A stretch of 64,000 nt of DNA from contig NC_036456.1 of NCBI RefSeq assembly GCF_002775205.1, positions 20,457,468-20,521,467 on the forward strand. Reading direction: 5' to 3'. The translations under genes and the position numbers were made by a program. This document shows, piece by piece, positions 1 through 10,735 of the stretch. The DNA comes from Xiphophorus maculatus (lineage: Eukaryota; Chordata; Actinopteri; Cyprinodontiformes; Poeciliidae). The notes under the pieces were generated by a model. The model searched no databases and was not told the origin of the DNA. It saw only the letters and a program-made list of their open reading frames with translations. Numbering within the stretch: position 1 is the first letter of the stretch; each line of letters begins with the position of its first letter.

Positions 1-96
1 ATAGACCGTTATCATGATCCTCTTTGATTCATGCTGAGGTTACCGAACCAGAACATCGATCAGTTAAATCAGGTTCAATAAAAGAAAAATTAAACA

Positions 97-262
97 TTCC
101 TTTTTCTTTTTAAGGTTTTATTGTCTCTATTGGACAATGGTCAGACAGGAAAGTGGGTAACAAGAAAGAGGGAAGACAAAAGTCACCAGGCTGGGAATCG
201 AACCTGTGACAGCCTCATTGAGGACGGTAGCCTCCATGGTTTACCTCTGTGACGCCGCAGAA
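97..262 (-). mobile_element. tRNA-derived SINE, degenerate
   Basis: Read on the minus strand this stretch has a Pol III B-box-like GGTTCGATTCC (complement of 193-203). It is followed by a CT-rich body and an A-rich end, the same plan as the better-preserved SINE at 1,403. The A box is weak and the ends are approximate. It is called a SINE and not a tRNA gene because no cloverleaf can be drawn. Confidence 0.5.
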
Positions 263-461
263 CATTTTCTATGACCTTTGTTAAAAAAACATCCACCTGC
301 CAACAAATGAAGCCAAAGTCAAACCCAGAACAATCAGCCAGGATGTGAGGCTGAAACTCAGGCGACCAGGAGACTGTTGGCCTCTAGAGGTCCAACAAGA
401 CTGACCAGCAGAGGCAACCTGCAACCCTGACCTGGAAGGACTCAGTGTTGCTCTGAACCAT

Positions 462-1192
462 CTGCAGTAGTTCCCTCTCTGCAGTAGTTCCCTCTCTGCA
501 GTGGTTCCCCCTCTGCAGTGGTTCCCTCTCTGCAGTAGTTCCCTCTCTGCAGTGGTTCCCCCTCTGCAGTAGTTCCCTCTCTGCAGTGGTTCCCTTTCTG
601 CAGTGGTTCCCTCTCTGCAGTAGTTCCCTTTCTGCAGTAGTTCCCTCTCTGCAGTAGTTCCCTTTCTGCAGTAGTTCCCTTTCTGCAGTAGTTCCCCCTC
701 TGCAGTAGTTCCCTCTCTGCAGTGGTTCCCTCTCTGCAGTAGTTCCCTCTCTGCAGTAGTTCCCCCTCTGCAGTGGTTCCCTCTCTGCAGTAGTTCCCTC
801 TCTGCAGTAGTTCCCTCTCTGCAGTGGTTCCCTCTCTGCAGTGGTTCCCTCTCTGCAGTAGTTCCCTCTCTGCAGTGGTTCCCTCTCTGCAGTGGTTCCC
901 TCTCTGCAGTAGTTCCCTCTCTGCAGTGGTTCCCTCTCTGCAGTAGTTCCCCCTCTGCAGTGGTTGCCCCTCTGCAGTGGTTCCCTCTCTGCAGTAGTTC
1001 CCTCTCTGCAGTGGTTCCCTCTCTGCAGTGGTTCCCTCTCTGCAGTAGTTCCCTCTCTGCAGTGGTTCCCTCTCTGCAGTGGTTCCCTCTCTGCAGTAGT
1101 TCCCTCTCTGCAGTAGTTCCCCCTCTGCAGTGGTTCCCTCTCTGCAGTGGTACCCTCTCTGCAGTGGTTCCCTCTCTGCAGTGGTTCCCTCT
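462..1192. repeat. 17-bp minisatellite, about 43 copies
   Basis: A tandem array of a 17-bp unit built on CTGCAGTAGTTCCCTCT. Copies differ mainly at A/G in AGTAGT versus AGTGGT and at CTCT, TTCT or CCCT. Every unit holds a PstI site (CTGCAG). 17 is not a multiple of 3, so the reading frame returns only every three units (51 bp). That explains the 17-residue periodic peptides that can be translated from it; I do not consider them genes. Confidence 0.95.
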
Positions 1193-1402
1193 CCACTGTC
1201 TGAGCAGACGATGGGTCAGTTATCATTCACAGCCTTTGGGCCTTTAATCTGGGCCACTGATACGACAACAGAGACAGAAAAACTCAAAGATGAATGTGAA
1301 ATTCCCACAGAAGAAGAGAAATCAGAGCTGAAGCAGGTTTAGACTAATATGACCAAAGAGAAGAAAATAAATGTTTTGTTCATAAGGTAATAATGTCATC
1401 AT

Positions 1403-1610
1403 GGGGCGTGCCGTGGTGGTGTAGCGGTTAGCACGACCCGTATTTGGAGGCCTTGAGTCCTCGACGTGGCCGTCGCGGGTTCGACTCCTGGACCCGATGA
1501 CATTTGCCTCATGTCTTCCCGCCTCTCCTTCCCTGTTTCCTGTCAGCCTGCTGTCATATAAGGGACACTAGAGCCACAAAATACCCCCTGGAGGGGTAAA
1601 AAAAAAAAAA
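1403..1610 (+). mobile_element. tRNA-derived SINE with target-site duplication
   Basis: The 5' part has Pol III promoter boxes: A-box-like TAGCGGTTAGC at 1,422-1,432 and a perfect B box GGTTCGACTCC at 1,478-1,488. A tRNA-unrelated body follows and ends in a run of A. The element is bracketed by direct repeats reading AATAATGTCATCAT at 1,389-1,402 and 1,609-1,622. This is the target-site duplication expected from LINE-driven insertion and it fixes both ends. A 5' fragment of a similar SINE occurs at 37,358-37,400. Confidence 0.9.
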
Positions 1611-1622
1611 TAATGTCATCAT

Positions 1623-2819
1623 TACTTTATCTCAGCCCAAACACTTGATGAATGGATCTCTCACTGCGAGGTGATCAGTCTCCCTCAGGTACTAACGGGA
1701 AAACCCGTCCTGGTCAGGCAGGAAAGCTAACGACCTCTGCTGGAAGCCCAGGCAGAACCGCTGGTACCATTGGAACTGGTGGTACCAGCGGTACCACCAG
1801 GAGGAATCTCTCATTGACGTTGAACAGAAGTGGCTTCAGCGTCTCCTGCAGTGGTTGGACAGCAAAGGATTTTACTCATCTCAGTTTGGTCAGTTACTCT
1901 AAGGACCAGCCTGGAGCTTCGAAGGTTTCTAGATAATCCTCCTTCCCCTCCAGCAGGTTAGAAGAAAATAATTCACATGTGAACCAGCAGAGTTTGATTT
2001 TATGTAACTTTTGTAACGTCAGCCATGATGTTCTCCAGCTCAATGAAGGTAAAGTAAGCAAGATGATTTTATTTATATCACATTTTCAGCAACAAGGCAG
2101 ATCAAAGTGCTGGGAGACTCAGCCTGATCAGCTGGTTTGAGTAACTGGTCCCAACACTGAATCGTGTTTCTCGGCTCCACTGGATCCTTCAGTCACACGG
2201 CAACATTCACCCTCTGACCCTGCAGAGCTACTGGATAGTAGCCACAGCTGCCCTGGGCCAGGCTGCCAGGCACTGGCGCCCCCTGTTGGTCCATCTGACC
2301 ACCAGCAGCAGGCAAGGAGAAGTGCCTGGCCCAAAGGCACAACGACAGAGATGGAGGGAGTGGGGAGTCACTCAGTCCATGAGGGACCCAGTTTACTGCT
2401 GAGTGGGGAGCAAACATGTCAGCAAAGTCATTTCTGTCGATAACCAATCAGAGCAGAATGATGATGACCAATCAGAGCAGAATATTTCTGATGATAACCA
2501 ATCAGATGGTGGATCAGGAGGATTCTTACTCTGGAGTTGGGTCTCTGGATGTTTTCCTCTTCTTGCAGCACAGCAGTCGGTCTGTGAAGCTGCCATCCAA
2601 AGGTTCTGCAGACAAACCAGAAGGAACATCAACTGATCCAGGATGTGACTGAAGCTACAGCTAAAAGCTAACTGTGACCTGTGTTGGTCTTTGGGATTAC
2701 AGGAAGTCTAACGGTTCTGCTCTCTTCAGAACATGAATCATCAGATTGGTGGTTTTCTGGACCTGCTGCCCTGTTAGCAGCTTGTGATGGTTCTGATCCG
2801 ACTGGTTCCACCTACTGAC
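1623..2819. other. No recognised gene
   Basis: Short frames here show no family resemblance or convincing splice sites. A perfect 11-bp inverted repeat with a 3-nt loop lies at 1,776-1,786 / 1,790-1,800. Three CCAATCAG-type words lie at 2,445-2,510. Any 3' exons of the Ig gene (membrane anchor or tail) would be expected here or beyond the left edge, and none could be identified. Confidence 0.5.
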
Positions 2820-3164
2820 CTCCAACACTGAGCGTCACCATCTTCATGTGTTGGACCTCCTCCCCGCTGTAGACGGTGCATCTATAGAGGCCGTTGTCTT
2901 TAGGACGGGGACGCTGCAGGACCAGACTCAGGTCTCCAGACGTCAGCAGGTCTTTGTCCATCTCTGTGTCGCCATGGTAACGGTAACCCAGGACCTGTTT
3001 GGGTGAATGAATTTCTCCGTTCTTAAAGGTGATGACCTCCGTCTGTTTGGAGTCCGGGCGGGTCCACTCCACCCTGATGTCCTCGTCCAGAGGAGCAGGG
3101 ATTTTAAAAGGAAGTGACACCGATGGGTCCCCGTCTGTGACCTTCACGACCTCCGACTGAAAAC
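2820..3164 (-). CDS. V-type Ig domain exon 5 of the Ig gene cluster
   Basis: A 345-nt exon with acceptor CTCAG before 3,164 and donor G|GTCAGT after 2,820; both ends are phase 1. The translation has V-set landmarks: VEWTRPD (C strand, Trp), TSGDLSLVLQRP (E strand) and NGLYRCTVYSG, the F-strand Cys in a D/NxGxYxC-type motif. The B-strand position reads SVSLPF where a Cys is normally found, so the canonical disulfide is missing. Only 72 bp of intron separate it from domain 4. It probably serves as an extracellular recognition domain of an immune-type protein. The downstream continuation was not found. Confidence 0.8.
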
Positions 3165-3236
3165 CTGAGAGTCAGAGCAGAAGGTGAGCCGAACCAGAGC
3201 TGGTTCTGATGAGGAAGATGAGCTGCCTTCACTGAC

Positions 3237-3566
3237 CTCTGAGTATGAGGACCACCACCTTCTGCCGGAGGATCTTTCTGTCCTCATTGTAGACGCAGCA
3301 GGAAAACACACTGTTAGTCAGACAGACATTATTGATCATCAGGCTGAAGTCTCCAGTCCTCATCAGGTCTTCATTCATCGTGTGGCCTTCATGGTCCTGA
3401 GCTGATGAGTCCTGGCCTCGGTAACATCTGTAGACCAACTTATTCCCTCGGTCTGACAGGCTCCACTCCACAGCAGAGGCTTCAGCCAGCAGGGGAGACG
3501 CCACCTTAAAGGGAAGAACAACCGACCTTCTGCCCTCCTCCACAGAAACCTTTTCTACCTGGTGGA
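3237..3566 (-). CDS. V-type Ig domain exon 4 of the Ig gene cluster
   Basis: A 330-nt exon, acceptor TTCTCAG before 3,566 and donor AGAG|GTCAGTG after 3,237, phase 1 at both ends. Landmarks are SAVEWSLSD, MRTGDFSLMINN and SVFSCCVYNED. The F strand has two adjacent Cys and the B-strand Cys is replaced (VVLPFK). The E-to-F region (NNVCLTNSVFSC) deviates most from the family, so the domain may be diverging or decaying, although it is open throughout. The intron on its 5' side (3,567-4,469) is almost wholly a 21-bp minisatellite. Confidence 0.78.
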
Positions 3567-3593
3567 CTGAGAACAGAACGTCATACTAGACAT

Positions 3594-4455
3594 GATGCGT
3601 TTACTGACCTCAGTGATGCGTTTACTGACCTCAGTGATGAGTTTACTGACCTCAGTGATGCGTTTACTGACCTCAGTGATGAGTTTACTGACCTCAGTGA
3701 TGCGTTTACTGACCTCAGTGATGAGTTTACTGACCTCAGTGATGCGTTTACTGACCTCAGTGATGAGTTTACTGACCCCAATGATGCGTTTACTGACCTC
3801 AGTGATGCGTTTACTGACCTCAGTGATGAGTTTACTGACCCCAATGATGCGTTTACTGACCTCAGTGATGCGTTTACTGACCTCAGTGATGAGTTTACTG
3901 ACCCCAGTGATGAGTTTACTGACCTCAGTGATGCGTTTACTGACCTCAGTGATGAGTTTACTGACCCCAATGATGCGTTTACTGACCTCAGTGATGCGTT
4001 TACTGACCTCAGTGATGCGTTTACTGACCTCAGTGATGGGTTTACTGACCTCAGTGATGCGTTTACTGACCTCAGTGATGCATTTACTGACCCCAGTGAT
4101 GCGTTTACTGACCTCAGTGATGCGTTTACTGACCTCAGTGATGAGTTTACTGACCCCAATGATGCGTTTACTGACCTCAGTGATGCGTTTACTGACCTCA
4201 GTGATGCGTTTACTGACCTCAGTGATGGGTTTACTGACCTCAGTGATGCGTTTACTGACCTCAGTGATGCATTTACTGACCCCAGTGATGAGTTTACTGA
4301 CCCCAGTGATGCGTTTACTGACCTCAGTGATGCGTTTACTGACCTCAGTGATGAGTTTACTGACCTCAGTGATGCGTTTACTGACCTCAGTGATGCGTTT
4401 ACTGACCTCAGTGATGAGTTTGCTGACCCCAGTGATGTGTTTACTGACCTCAGTG
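3594..4455. repeat. 21-bp minisatellite inside an Ig-gene intron, about 41 copies
   Basis: The plus-strand unit is GATGCGTTTACTGACCTCAGT, with variants GATGAG, GATGGG and AATGCG and CCCCA for CCTCA. It fills nearly all of the 903-bp intron between Ig exons 3 and 4. Because 21 is divisible by 3 the array is open in several frames on both strands, giving 7-residue periodic peptides. It is read as non-coding, because continuing the Ig frame past the exon 3 donor meets a stop at 4,456. Confidence 0.95.
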
Positions 4456-4469
4456 TTAACGGTACCAAC

Positions 4470-4811
4470 CTTTGACATGGAGCATCAGAACTTTCCGTTT
4501 CAGGATCCTCCCATCCTGGTCGTTGTAGACGGTGCAGATGAAGATGGCGCTGTCCTCCAGCCGGGGGCAGTTCAGGGTCAGGGTGAGGTCTCCGGTCCTC
4601 AGAGCGTCAGGATTCATCTGGGTCCGGTTCAGATACTCCTGGTTCTGTCTGTCTGACTGGTTCTGACTGTTCTGGTACTCATGGACAGAGTTGTGTTGGT
4701 CAGTGCGGCTCCACACCACTTTGCTCTCTGCAGGCAGGTCAGCTGCGGTTCTGAAAGGCAGAAGGACGAACTCTTCTCTGTCGGCGACCTCCACCTCCTC
4801 CATCAGGCTCT
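4470..4811 (-). CDS. V-type Ig domain exon 3 of the Ig gene cluster
   Basis: A 342-nt exon, acceptor CCTGACAG before 4,811 and donor AAAG|GTTGGT after 4,470, phase 1 at both ends. It encodes one V-type domain with SKVVWSRTD (C strand), LRTGDLTLTLNCP (E strand) and SAIFICTVYND (F-strand Cys). The B-strand Cys is replaced by Phe in FVLLPFR. The segment between the C strand and E strand is rich in Asn and Gln. The exon may follow domain 2, or it may be the first domain of a separate transcript starting at the signal-like exon at 5,444. Confidence 0.82.
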
Positions 4812-5278
4812 CTGTCAGGAGGAGAACCAGAACCATTTCAAACCAAATACCAAACAGAGATTTAAGGAGCCCTGATGGTTCTGAACCCTCACCATAGTAG
4901 TGAGCACTGCTAACTAAAAAGCTACTGCGCTAACCGTAAAGCGCTAACCATAAACATTTGTTCTGCCAACGCTACAGCAACATTTGGAGGAAACTCAGTT
5001 CAGCTGCTGGTGTTCACAATTTTCTTCTGTCAGTCACGACCCAAAGCTGTGACCATAGATAAGGGTAGGTCAGAGGTCAGAGGTCAACCGGTAAACCGAG
5101 AGCTTTAGACTCAGCTCTCTCTTCACCAGGACAGACCAGCACAGCGCCCAGACACTCCACCAATCCGCCTGTCCATCTCCTCCATTTCTCCTTCATCCAT
5201 GAACCTGAGGTACCTGAACTCCTCCAGTTGGGTCAGAACCCCGTCTGACCCCCTCTGACCCCCCTGACCCCCTCTGAC

Positions 5279-5444
5279 CTGGAGAAGACCCTTTACCCTT
5301 TTCCAGCTCTAGACCCTCAGATCTGGAGGCTCTGATCCTCATCCTGGTTGCTTCACACTCGGCTGCAAAAAGCTCCAGTGAAGCTGCAGCCAACAGAACC
5401 ACAAGAAGCAGCGACGGGATCCTAAGGCCCCAAAACGGATCCAT
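5279..5444 (-). CDS. Possible signal-peptide first exon
   Basis: From an ATG at 5,444-5,442 the minus strand encodes MDPFWGLRIPSLLLVVLLAA followed by more hydrophobic residues and a small-residue stretch (SLELFAAEC). This has the form of a secretion signal. Two donor candidates lie downstream, G|GTAAAG after 5,297 and CAG|GTCAGA after 5,279. Both are phase 1 and would join correctly to Ig exon 3. This would make domains 3-5 a second gene or an alternative transcript. No promoter element or transcript evidence is visible, so this is an inference. Confidence 0.45.
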
Positions 5445-6690
5445 CAACCTGAACTTTAGGCTCCACTAACTGGTCAACCCTCTTCAGACCAGTGAGGTCT
5501 GGGATCTGAACCAGTAGCTGGAGACACACTCTGTGGTGGGCAAAGGCGTAGGAACCGGGGGGTCAGGGGGGGACGTGGCCCTCCCCAATATCGGAGGCAT
5601 TCGTCCCACCTAATAATTTCACTGCAGTTGCAAAACATTTTGAAATCTAAAATAATTAATTTATAGTAAATTAATGAGGAAAAGTTTTAAAACCATCATA
5701 GTTTGAGTCACTAATGGTTTTATTTAGTATATTTTGTAACTCTGACAGTGAATTCACATACAAGGTTGTTGAATAAAAGATGATGAACCATCATCCTTTA
5801 TTCAACACCATACAGACGATACTCCAGATTTTCTTTTTGGGGTCAGGAGGTTTTTTATTTTCTTTACTTTATAAAGTCACTACATAAAAAAAATATTCCT
5901 AAATGAATATATACAAAATCCCTCAATATGTTTTATGTGTCAAAGAAAATAGAAAATAATAAATAGAAATAGAAATGTGCAAAAGTAAGAATGTTTGTTA
6001 ATATATTTAAATAAAGGTTTAAAATGTTTAATACCAAAATATGTCACATAAAAACAGGAAACATTAAAAGTTTAAGCTTTTATTGATCCTAATGATCTGG
6101 AACTTTATTCATCTTCATTTCCTAAATTTGTCTCAGACATTAATGAATTAATGACTGTCAGTGTTTTGATTTTTAGATTTCATCTCCTCCCTCCTACTCT
6201 GCTGTTTATCTAAATCTGATTTGCAGACGCAGTAATCAGCACCTTCAACCTTCACTTCCACTGATTAAATTAAACATTTACAGGCTAACAGACGCGACTC
6301 TCTGCAGCTTTAATAGTATCTTTGTGCCTCCAGTCAACATGTTGCTGACAGAACGGTCAGGAAATGTTTCTCCTGTTTCTTTTATCTCGGTGGCTCTGAA
6401 TCTTACGCTAAGCTCAAAGCTTTTTATATAGTTGTTTTTGGGAAGACTTTGTGTTTCCGATATCTTTTCCACTGTGGCTGATTGGTTCGTTGTTTCTGTG
6501 TTAATAGGAGATCTGAGCGCCGTGTAGCGATGCTAAGTCCAGATCAGCAGCACATCTGGTTCCTCCTCTGAGATGTTGGATATTAGATCAGAATCACCTC
6601 AAAGCTGAACAGAAATTTCTCCATAGCCTCCAAACTCGTCACACATCTGAGTTTTTACCTCAGACACCATCCAATGCTTGAACTCCTGTT
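5445..6690. other. Intron or intergenic AT-rich stretch, no gene seen
   Basis: Mostly AT-rich, with no supported coding exon. It contains an 18-bp hairpin at 5,768-5,806 (reported separately) and many short A/T runs. Confidence 0.5.
5768..5806. repeat. 18-bp hairpin with AATAAA in both arms
   Basis: The left arm 5,768-5,785 and right arm 5,789-5,806 are reverse complements with one mismatch and a 3-nt loop. Each arm carries AATAAA on its own strand (5,772-5,777 plus; 5,797-5,802 minus). It could act as a terminator or polyadenylation region in both directions, or be the relic of a small inverted-repeat element. Confidence 0.6.
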
Positions 6691-6799
6691 CCTATTGACT
6701 GACTCTGGAACATGCATCTGTTATCTCATGTGTGTCCACAGCAGGGTCAAGGGTTGCCATCCCAACAGGCCCAGATGGGCCACAGCTCCGGTTAACCTC

Positions 6800-7558
6800 C
6801 TCAGGAACACGGCCAACTCTGACTCAATAACACTCTCCTCCCCAGAACATGTTTGAAACTCTCCTTTGGGTCAGACTGAGGTCTCCGGCCAGAGGTGCCA
6901 GAAGGTCTGCGTTCCCAGCAGACCCTCACAACACGTTTGGACCACCAGGTCTGACCGGCTTCCTCCCCCACCACCAGAGCCAACTCACCACCAGGTAGTG
7001 GTCAGTGGACAGCTCCGCACTTCTCTTCACCCGAGTGTCCAAGACATTCGGCCGCAGATCCGATGAAACGATGACAAAGTCGATCATCGAACTGCGGCCT
7101 AGGGTGTCCTGGTGCCAAGTGGTCATATAGACACCCTTATGCCTGAACATGGTGTTCGTTATGGACAATCCATGACGAGCACAGAAGTCCAGCAACAGAA
7201 CTAACAACAGTTCAGCCACCTGAAGGTGGAGGGAGGCTACCCTCTGGTTCACCGGGGTAAACCCCAACGTACAGGCGCCCAGATGGGGAGCAACAAGTAT
7301 GCCCACTCCTGCCCCACGCCTCTCACCGTGGGCAACTCCAGAGTGGAAGTATGTCCAGCCCCTCTCAAGGAGGCTGGTTCCAGAACCAGAGCCATGCGTC
7401 CAAGTGAGACCGACTATTTCTAGCCGGAACCTCTCAACCTCACACACTAGCTCCGGCTCCTTCCCCACCAGAGAGGTGACATTCCACGTCCCAAGAGCTT
7501 CTGCAACCGAGGATCGGACCGCCAGGGCCCCCTCCCTCTGCCGCCACCCATCACACAA
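6800..7558 (-). pseudogene. Non-LTR retrotransposon endonuclease fragment, internally deleted
   Basis: The minus strand encodes a stretch typical of the apurinic-type (EEP) endonuclease of fish LINEs: LGTWNVTSLVGKEPELV, RRGAGVGILVAP, HQDTLGRSSMIDFVIVSSDL and STDHYLVVSW. The middle of the domain is missing: the chain jumps from ASLHLQVAELL to LLLDFCARHGLSITNTM, dropping the expected GDFN-type region of roughly 50 residues. The frame shifts near 6,926 and continues recognisably (RVCWERRPSG) to about 6,800. No reverse transcriptase follows. It lies in the large intron between Ig exons 2 and 3 and is a dead 5' fragment. Confidence 0.8.
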
Positions 7559-7590
7559 TGCACCCGACCCCTTTGGCCCCTTTGGCCCCT

Positions 7591-7633
7591 CTTACATTTG
7601 GTGGGCCCATGGGAGGGGCCCACCAAATGTAAG
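7591..7633. repeat. Perfect 18-bp inverted repeat in a G/C-rich patch
   Basis: Arms 7,591-7,608 and 7,616-7,633 are exact reverse complements around a 7-nt loop. The neighbouring 7,565-7,700 is built of short GGGCCC and CCATGGGAG words, with further partial copies of the arm (ACACTTACATGGGCC). It looks like a locally duplicated palindromic sequence. Confidence 0.8.
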
Positions 7634-7969
7634 ACACACTTACATGGGCCCCCCCTCCCATGGGAGGGGGGGCCATGGGAGGGGGGGCCCATGTTTTCTG
7701 TTCGGGCCGAAGAGGTGGAGGCTGTGTGCTCCACCTACAGGCGCAGTTCCAGAGGAGACCCCCTGTGATCAGAAGGTCTTTAGCTGCTCTGTGTCTGATC
7801 GTCACCTTTGACCTGAGCCTGACCCTCCAAGGGAATAATTTATTATGAAAACAGGTTTTAGATCTGATTTATAAATAAATCTTTATGGCGTTTAAGAATT
7901 AAACACTTTCTATGTATCAGGTAAACGGTGGAAATGTATATTAATGCTGAAACATGATGTCAGACTGAC

Positions 7970-8299
7970 CTTTGACCCTGAGAGTCACAGCTTTCTGCAG
8001 CAGCTTTTCTCCTCCTCTGTAGACGACACAGTCATAAACCCCAGAGTCGTTCAGCTGGGGGGTCCTGAGGGTCAGGCTCAGGTCTCCGCTCTCCTGCAGG
8101 TTCGGTCTCATCTTGGTCCGGACCCGGTTGTCCTCCGGTAGCTCAGACCGAGTCTGGCCGTTCTCAAACACATGGATCCTGATGTTCTGGTCAGAACGGA
8201 TCCACTCCACTCTGACATTGTGAAGACGTTTCTGAGTTTTAACCGGCAGCAGGACGGACTTCAGCCCCTCCCTGATCTCCACCGTCTCAGATGGAAGAA
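7970..8299 (-). CDS. V-type Ig domain exon 2 of the Ig gene cluster
   Basis: A 330-nt exon, acceptor CGTCTCAG before 8,299 and donor AAAG|GTCAGT after 7,970, phase 1 at both ends. Landmarks are VRVEWIRSD, ESGDLSLTLRTP and NDSGVYDCVVYRGGE. The B-strand Cys is replaced by Val in SVLLPVK. Downstream the next Ig exon is 3.2 kb away, across a LINE fragment and the possible first exon at 5,444. Confidence 0.85.
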
Positions 8300-10135
8300 C
8301 TGAGACGAAACGAGAACACGGCAGAGAGTAAAGCTCAGAGAGCCGCTGGACGCCACAGAACCAGAACCTTGGAGAACCTCAGGGCGGGACACTTCTGTAG
8401 GGTTCTGCAGCCGTTCTGTTTTTAGACATCAGCTGGTTTATCCTCTAGTGACCAATGAAGGTTATCCTGCAATAGTCAGCCCCGCCCACTCCTCACAACT
8501 TCACAGGGCTGCCTACTGACCAGTTCTCCGTCTAACAGGTCCGGAAAATCTCTGAGACCTGGGTATTACCCTAAAAGTACTCTATAAGAGATAATCTATT
8601 TAAACTGGTGGCGAAAGTGACTCGTCTAGCTCTAACTACCTCCAATCCAGAAGTTATGACCCTTTACAGTTAAGAAACAATCAGCTGAGTAGCCCTCGCA
8701 GCTGCATAATCCCAATAACCACTTCTGTTAACGGTAGCCCACTTTCTAAATCATAACTTGCACTTGGAACCGGCTAGATTATGTTTAGTGACTTAGATGT
8801 AAGTCCCAGGGTCATTATTTACTCTCACCAAAGGAAATTATGAAGCCTCCTATTTACTGGAATCATGTACATTAGTTTTACCTTAATTAAAAGAACTGGA
8901 CAAAGATTAAATGACTCTATTAATTCCAATGTCCACCAACCTCATTAGAATTTTATAGTATAAATTTATTAAGCAAGCTTAAGCAGGGATATGCGACATA
9001 CAAATCAATAATCAATCGTATGTAGATCAAAAACAGTGTAATAAAATTTACATGTACAATCATACTACCCTGTCTCCTTTCCCTAAGAGTTAAGTCGCAT
9101 GTTCTGAAATGGAATTTCAATGAGCAGATTCAACTCATACCCAGACGATGGTGGATCTTTGGCAACAGGAATTTCTAGCATCCTTGGTTGAGGTCTTTGC
9201 CTTGTGTAGGAAAACCCTCTTTAGGAAGGGAATAAAGCAGAACGGGTCTGAATCCTTTTGCAAAACCCAGTTCCTCATCCCTGGGGGAGCTTTGTCCTTC
9301 CTCCAAGTCTTGTTGCAGAGTTTAAAGTTGCTGGGTTGAGACGAGACCAACGGTCGAATGAAGAACCAGAGATGGGGCGATGGGACCCAGTCCTTTCTTG
9401 GCGGTGTGAAGTCTGAGCTCCTCCGTGGTTCTGAAGTGTGGTCCGTAGCTTAATCTGCTCTTGCAAGTTGTCTCTTCTTCTGCGCCGACGGACTGGGAAC
9501 GGCTGGTTCCTCTTTTCAGCCCCTTTTTATGCATCCCTCCACCATGTGTGTGTATGGGGAGGTTTGGTCTACGTGACTTTCTTCACATCTGCTGTCTCTC
9601 ATGAAAAAGCCCCCACATTTCTCAACCTGTTTTTGCTGACCATAGTGGAAAGTCCCGTACTTCTCCTTTCTCCGTTGCTTCAGCCAAACTCAACACACCA
9701 CCCATCCTGTGTTCCCTGGCCATCTGTTCAGAACTGCTTGCGACATTTCCTGTTTCAGGGCTGTACTGCATTCCTCTCTTGTTCTATAACTCACTATTAT
9801 TTATTATAACTCATTAAACACATTCAACCTGTTGTTAAACCTGTTTGAATCGATTTCTAATGATTACAACTTCACATTATCACAAGTTTGATCCTTAGTT
9901 AATAATCAATCACATCTCTCACTTATTATAATTCATCAACCATAATCTTTCCACAGTTAAATCATTACAGAAATCATTACAGATCACATTTCAGAAAATG
10001 CATTTCAGAAGGTTATTGTGATTACTTGTATTTCAGAAGGTTATTGTGATTACTTGTATTCATTTTACTATTCATCCATATTCAATTTAATTAGCTTTTA
10101 ATCAAACTACAAGATTACTTATTTTCTCTCAGGCC
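8300..10135. other. Ig-gene intron with a possible LTR-like insertion
   Basis: No exon is supported. On the minus strand a TATA-like CATAAAAAGG lies near 9,530 and a polyadenylation-type AATAAATTTAT near 8,965. That spacing suggests a solo LTR or similar element. No terminal repeats or target duplication were found, so the identity is open. A perfect 28-bp tandem duplication occurs at 10,002-10,057. Confidence 0.3.
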
Positions 10136-10387
10136 TCTATGCACCTTTTCTGCATGCACCCGGAAAGATCTCACACCCTATGCCAGTTTTCTTGACACCA
10201 ACATACCTGCTGCTGTCGGCTTCTTTTTTAATCTGTGGTACAAAACAACAAGAACCACCAGAACCACCAGAACCACCAGAACCCAGGGCCAGACCGGAGC
10301 AGGAGCTTCTGCAGACATCATGAACACAGAGCGGTTCTGAACATGTTGACATGCCCGAAGAGCATCCAGAGAAGCTGCAGCCCTGAC

Positions 10388-10735
10388 CTTTGACCTGCAG
10401 CTCCACGGCCTCCTGGTGCAGCTCTTCTCCCAGCCTGCGGACCGTGCAGGTGAAGGTCCCGCTGTCGGTGAAGCTGGGTCTCCTCAGGGTCAGGCTGAGA
10501 TCTCCGGTCCGCAGAGCGTCCTCCATCATGGCCGTCCGGCCTTCGTAGCGCCGGTTCTGGTCCTTCAGGTAATCGCCGTCCGGCTGGCGAACATGGACCG
10601 TAGGGATCCGCAGGTCATCTTGGTCCCAAACGGCTGTAGAACCATCAGACTCAGAAACCTTTACCTGACAGGGCAGCTGGACAGACTCCGCCCCCTCAAA
10701 CACCTCCACCTGGAGTCCTGAGGCATGCTGGGAAA
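10388..10735 (-). CDS. V-type Ig domain exon 1 of the Ig gene cluster
   Basis: A 348-nt exon, acceptor CTGTCCTCAG before 10,735 and donor AAAG|GTCAGG after 10,388, phase 1 at both ends. It joins in frame to the signal exon at 12,112-12,187. It is the only one of the five domains with both canonical cysteines: VQLPCQV (B strand) and SGTFTCTVRR (F strand). Other landmarks are STAVWDQDD, MEDALRTGDLSLTLRRP and TDSGTFTC. The mature protein would begin near SGLQVEVFEGAE. The domains resemble the butyrophilin/B7-like, V-set-only proteins common in fish; no specific orthologue is claimed. Confidence 0.88.

Noticed and set aside
384-1247. 17-residue periodic frames
   Set aside because: Produced by the 17-bp PstI minisatellite; three units restore the frame. 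No other coding evidence.
1403-1490. tRNA gene
   Set aside because: Pol III boxes are present, but no cloverleaf forms, and the unit has an A-rich tail and a target-site duplication, so it is a SINE.
3555-4656. 7-residue periodic proteins on both strands
   Set aside because: Translations of the 21-bp intronic minisatellite. The Ig frame stops at 4,456 and does not enter them.
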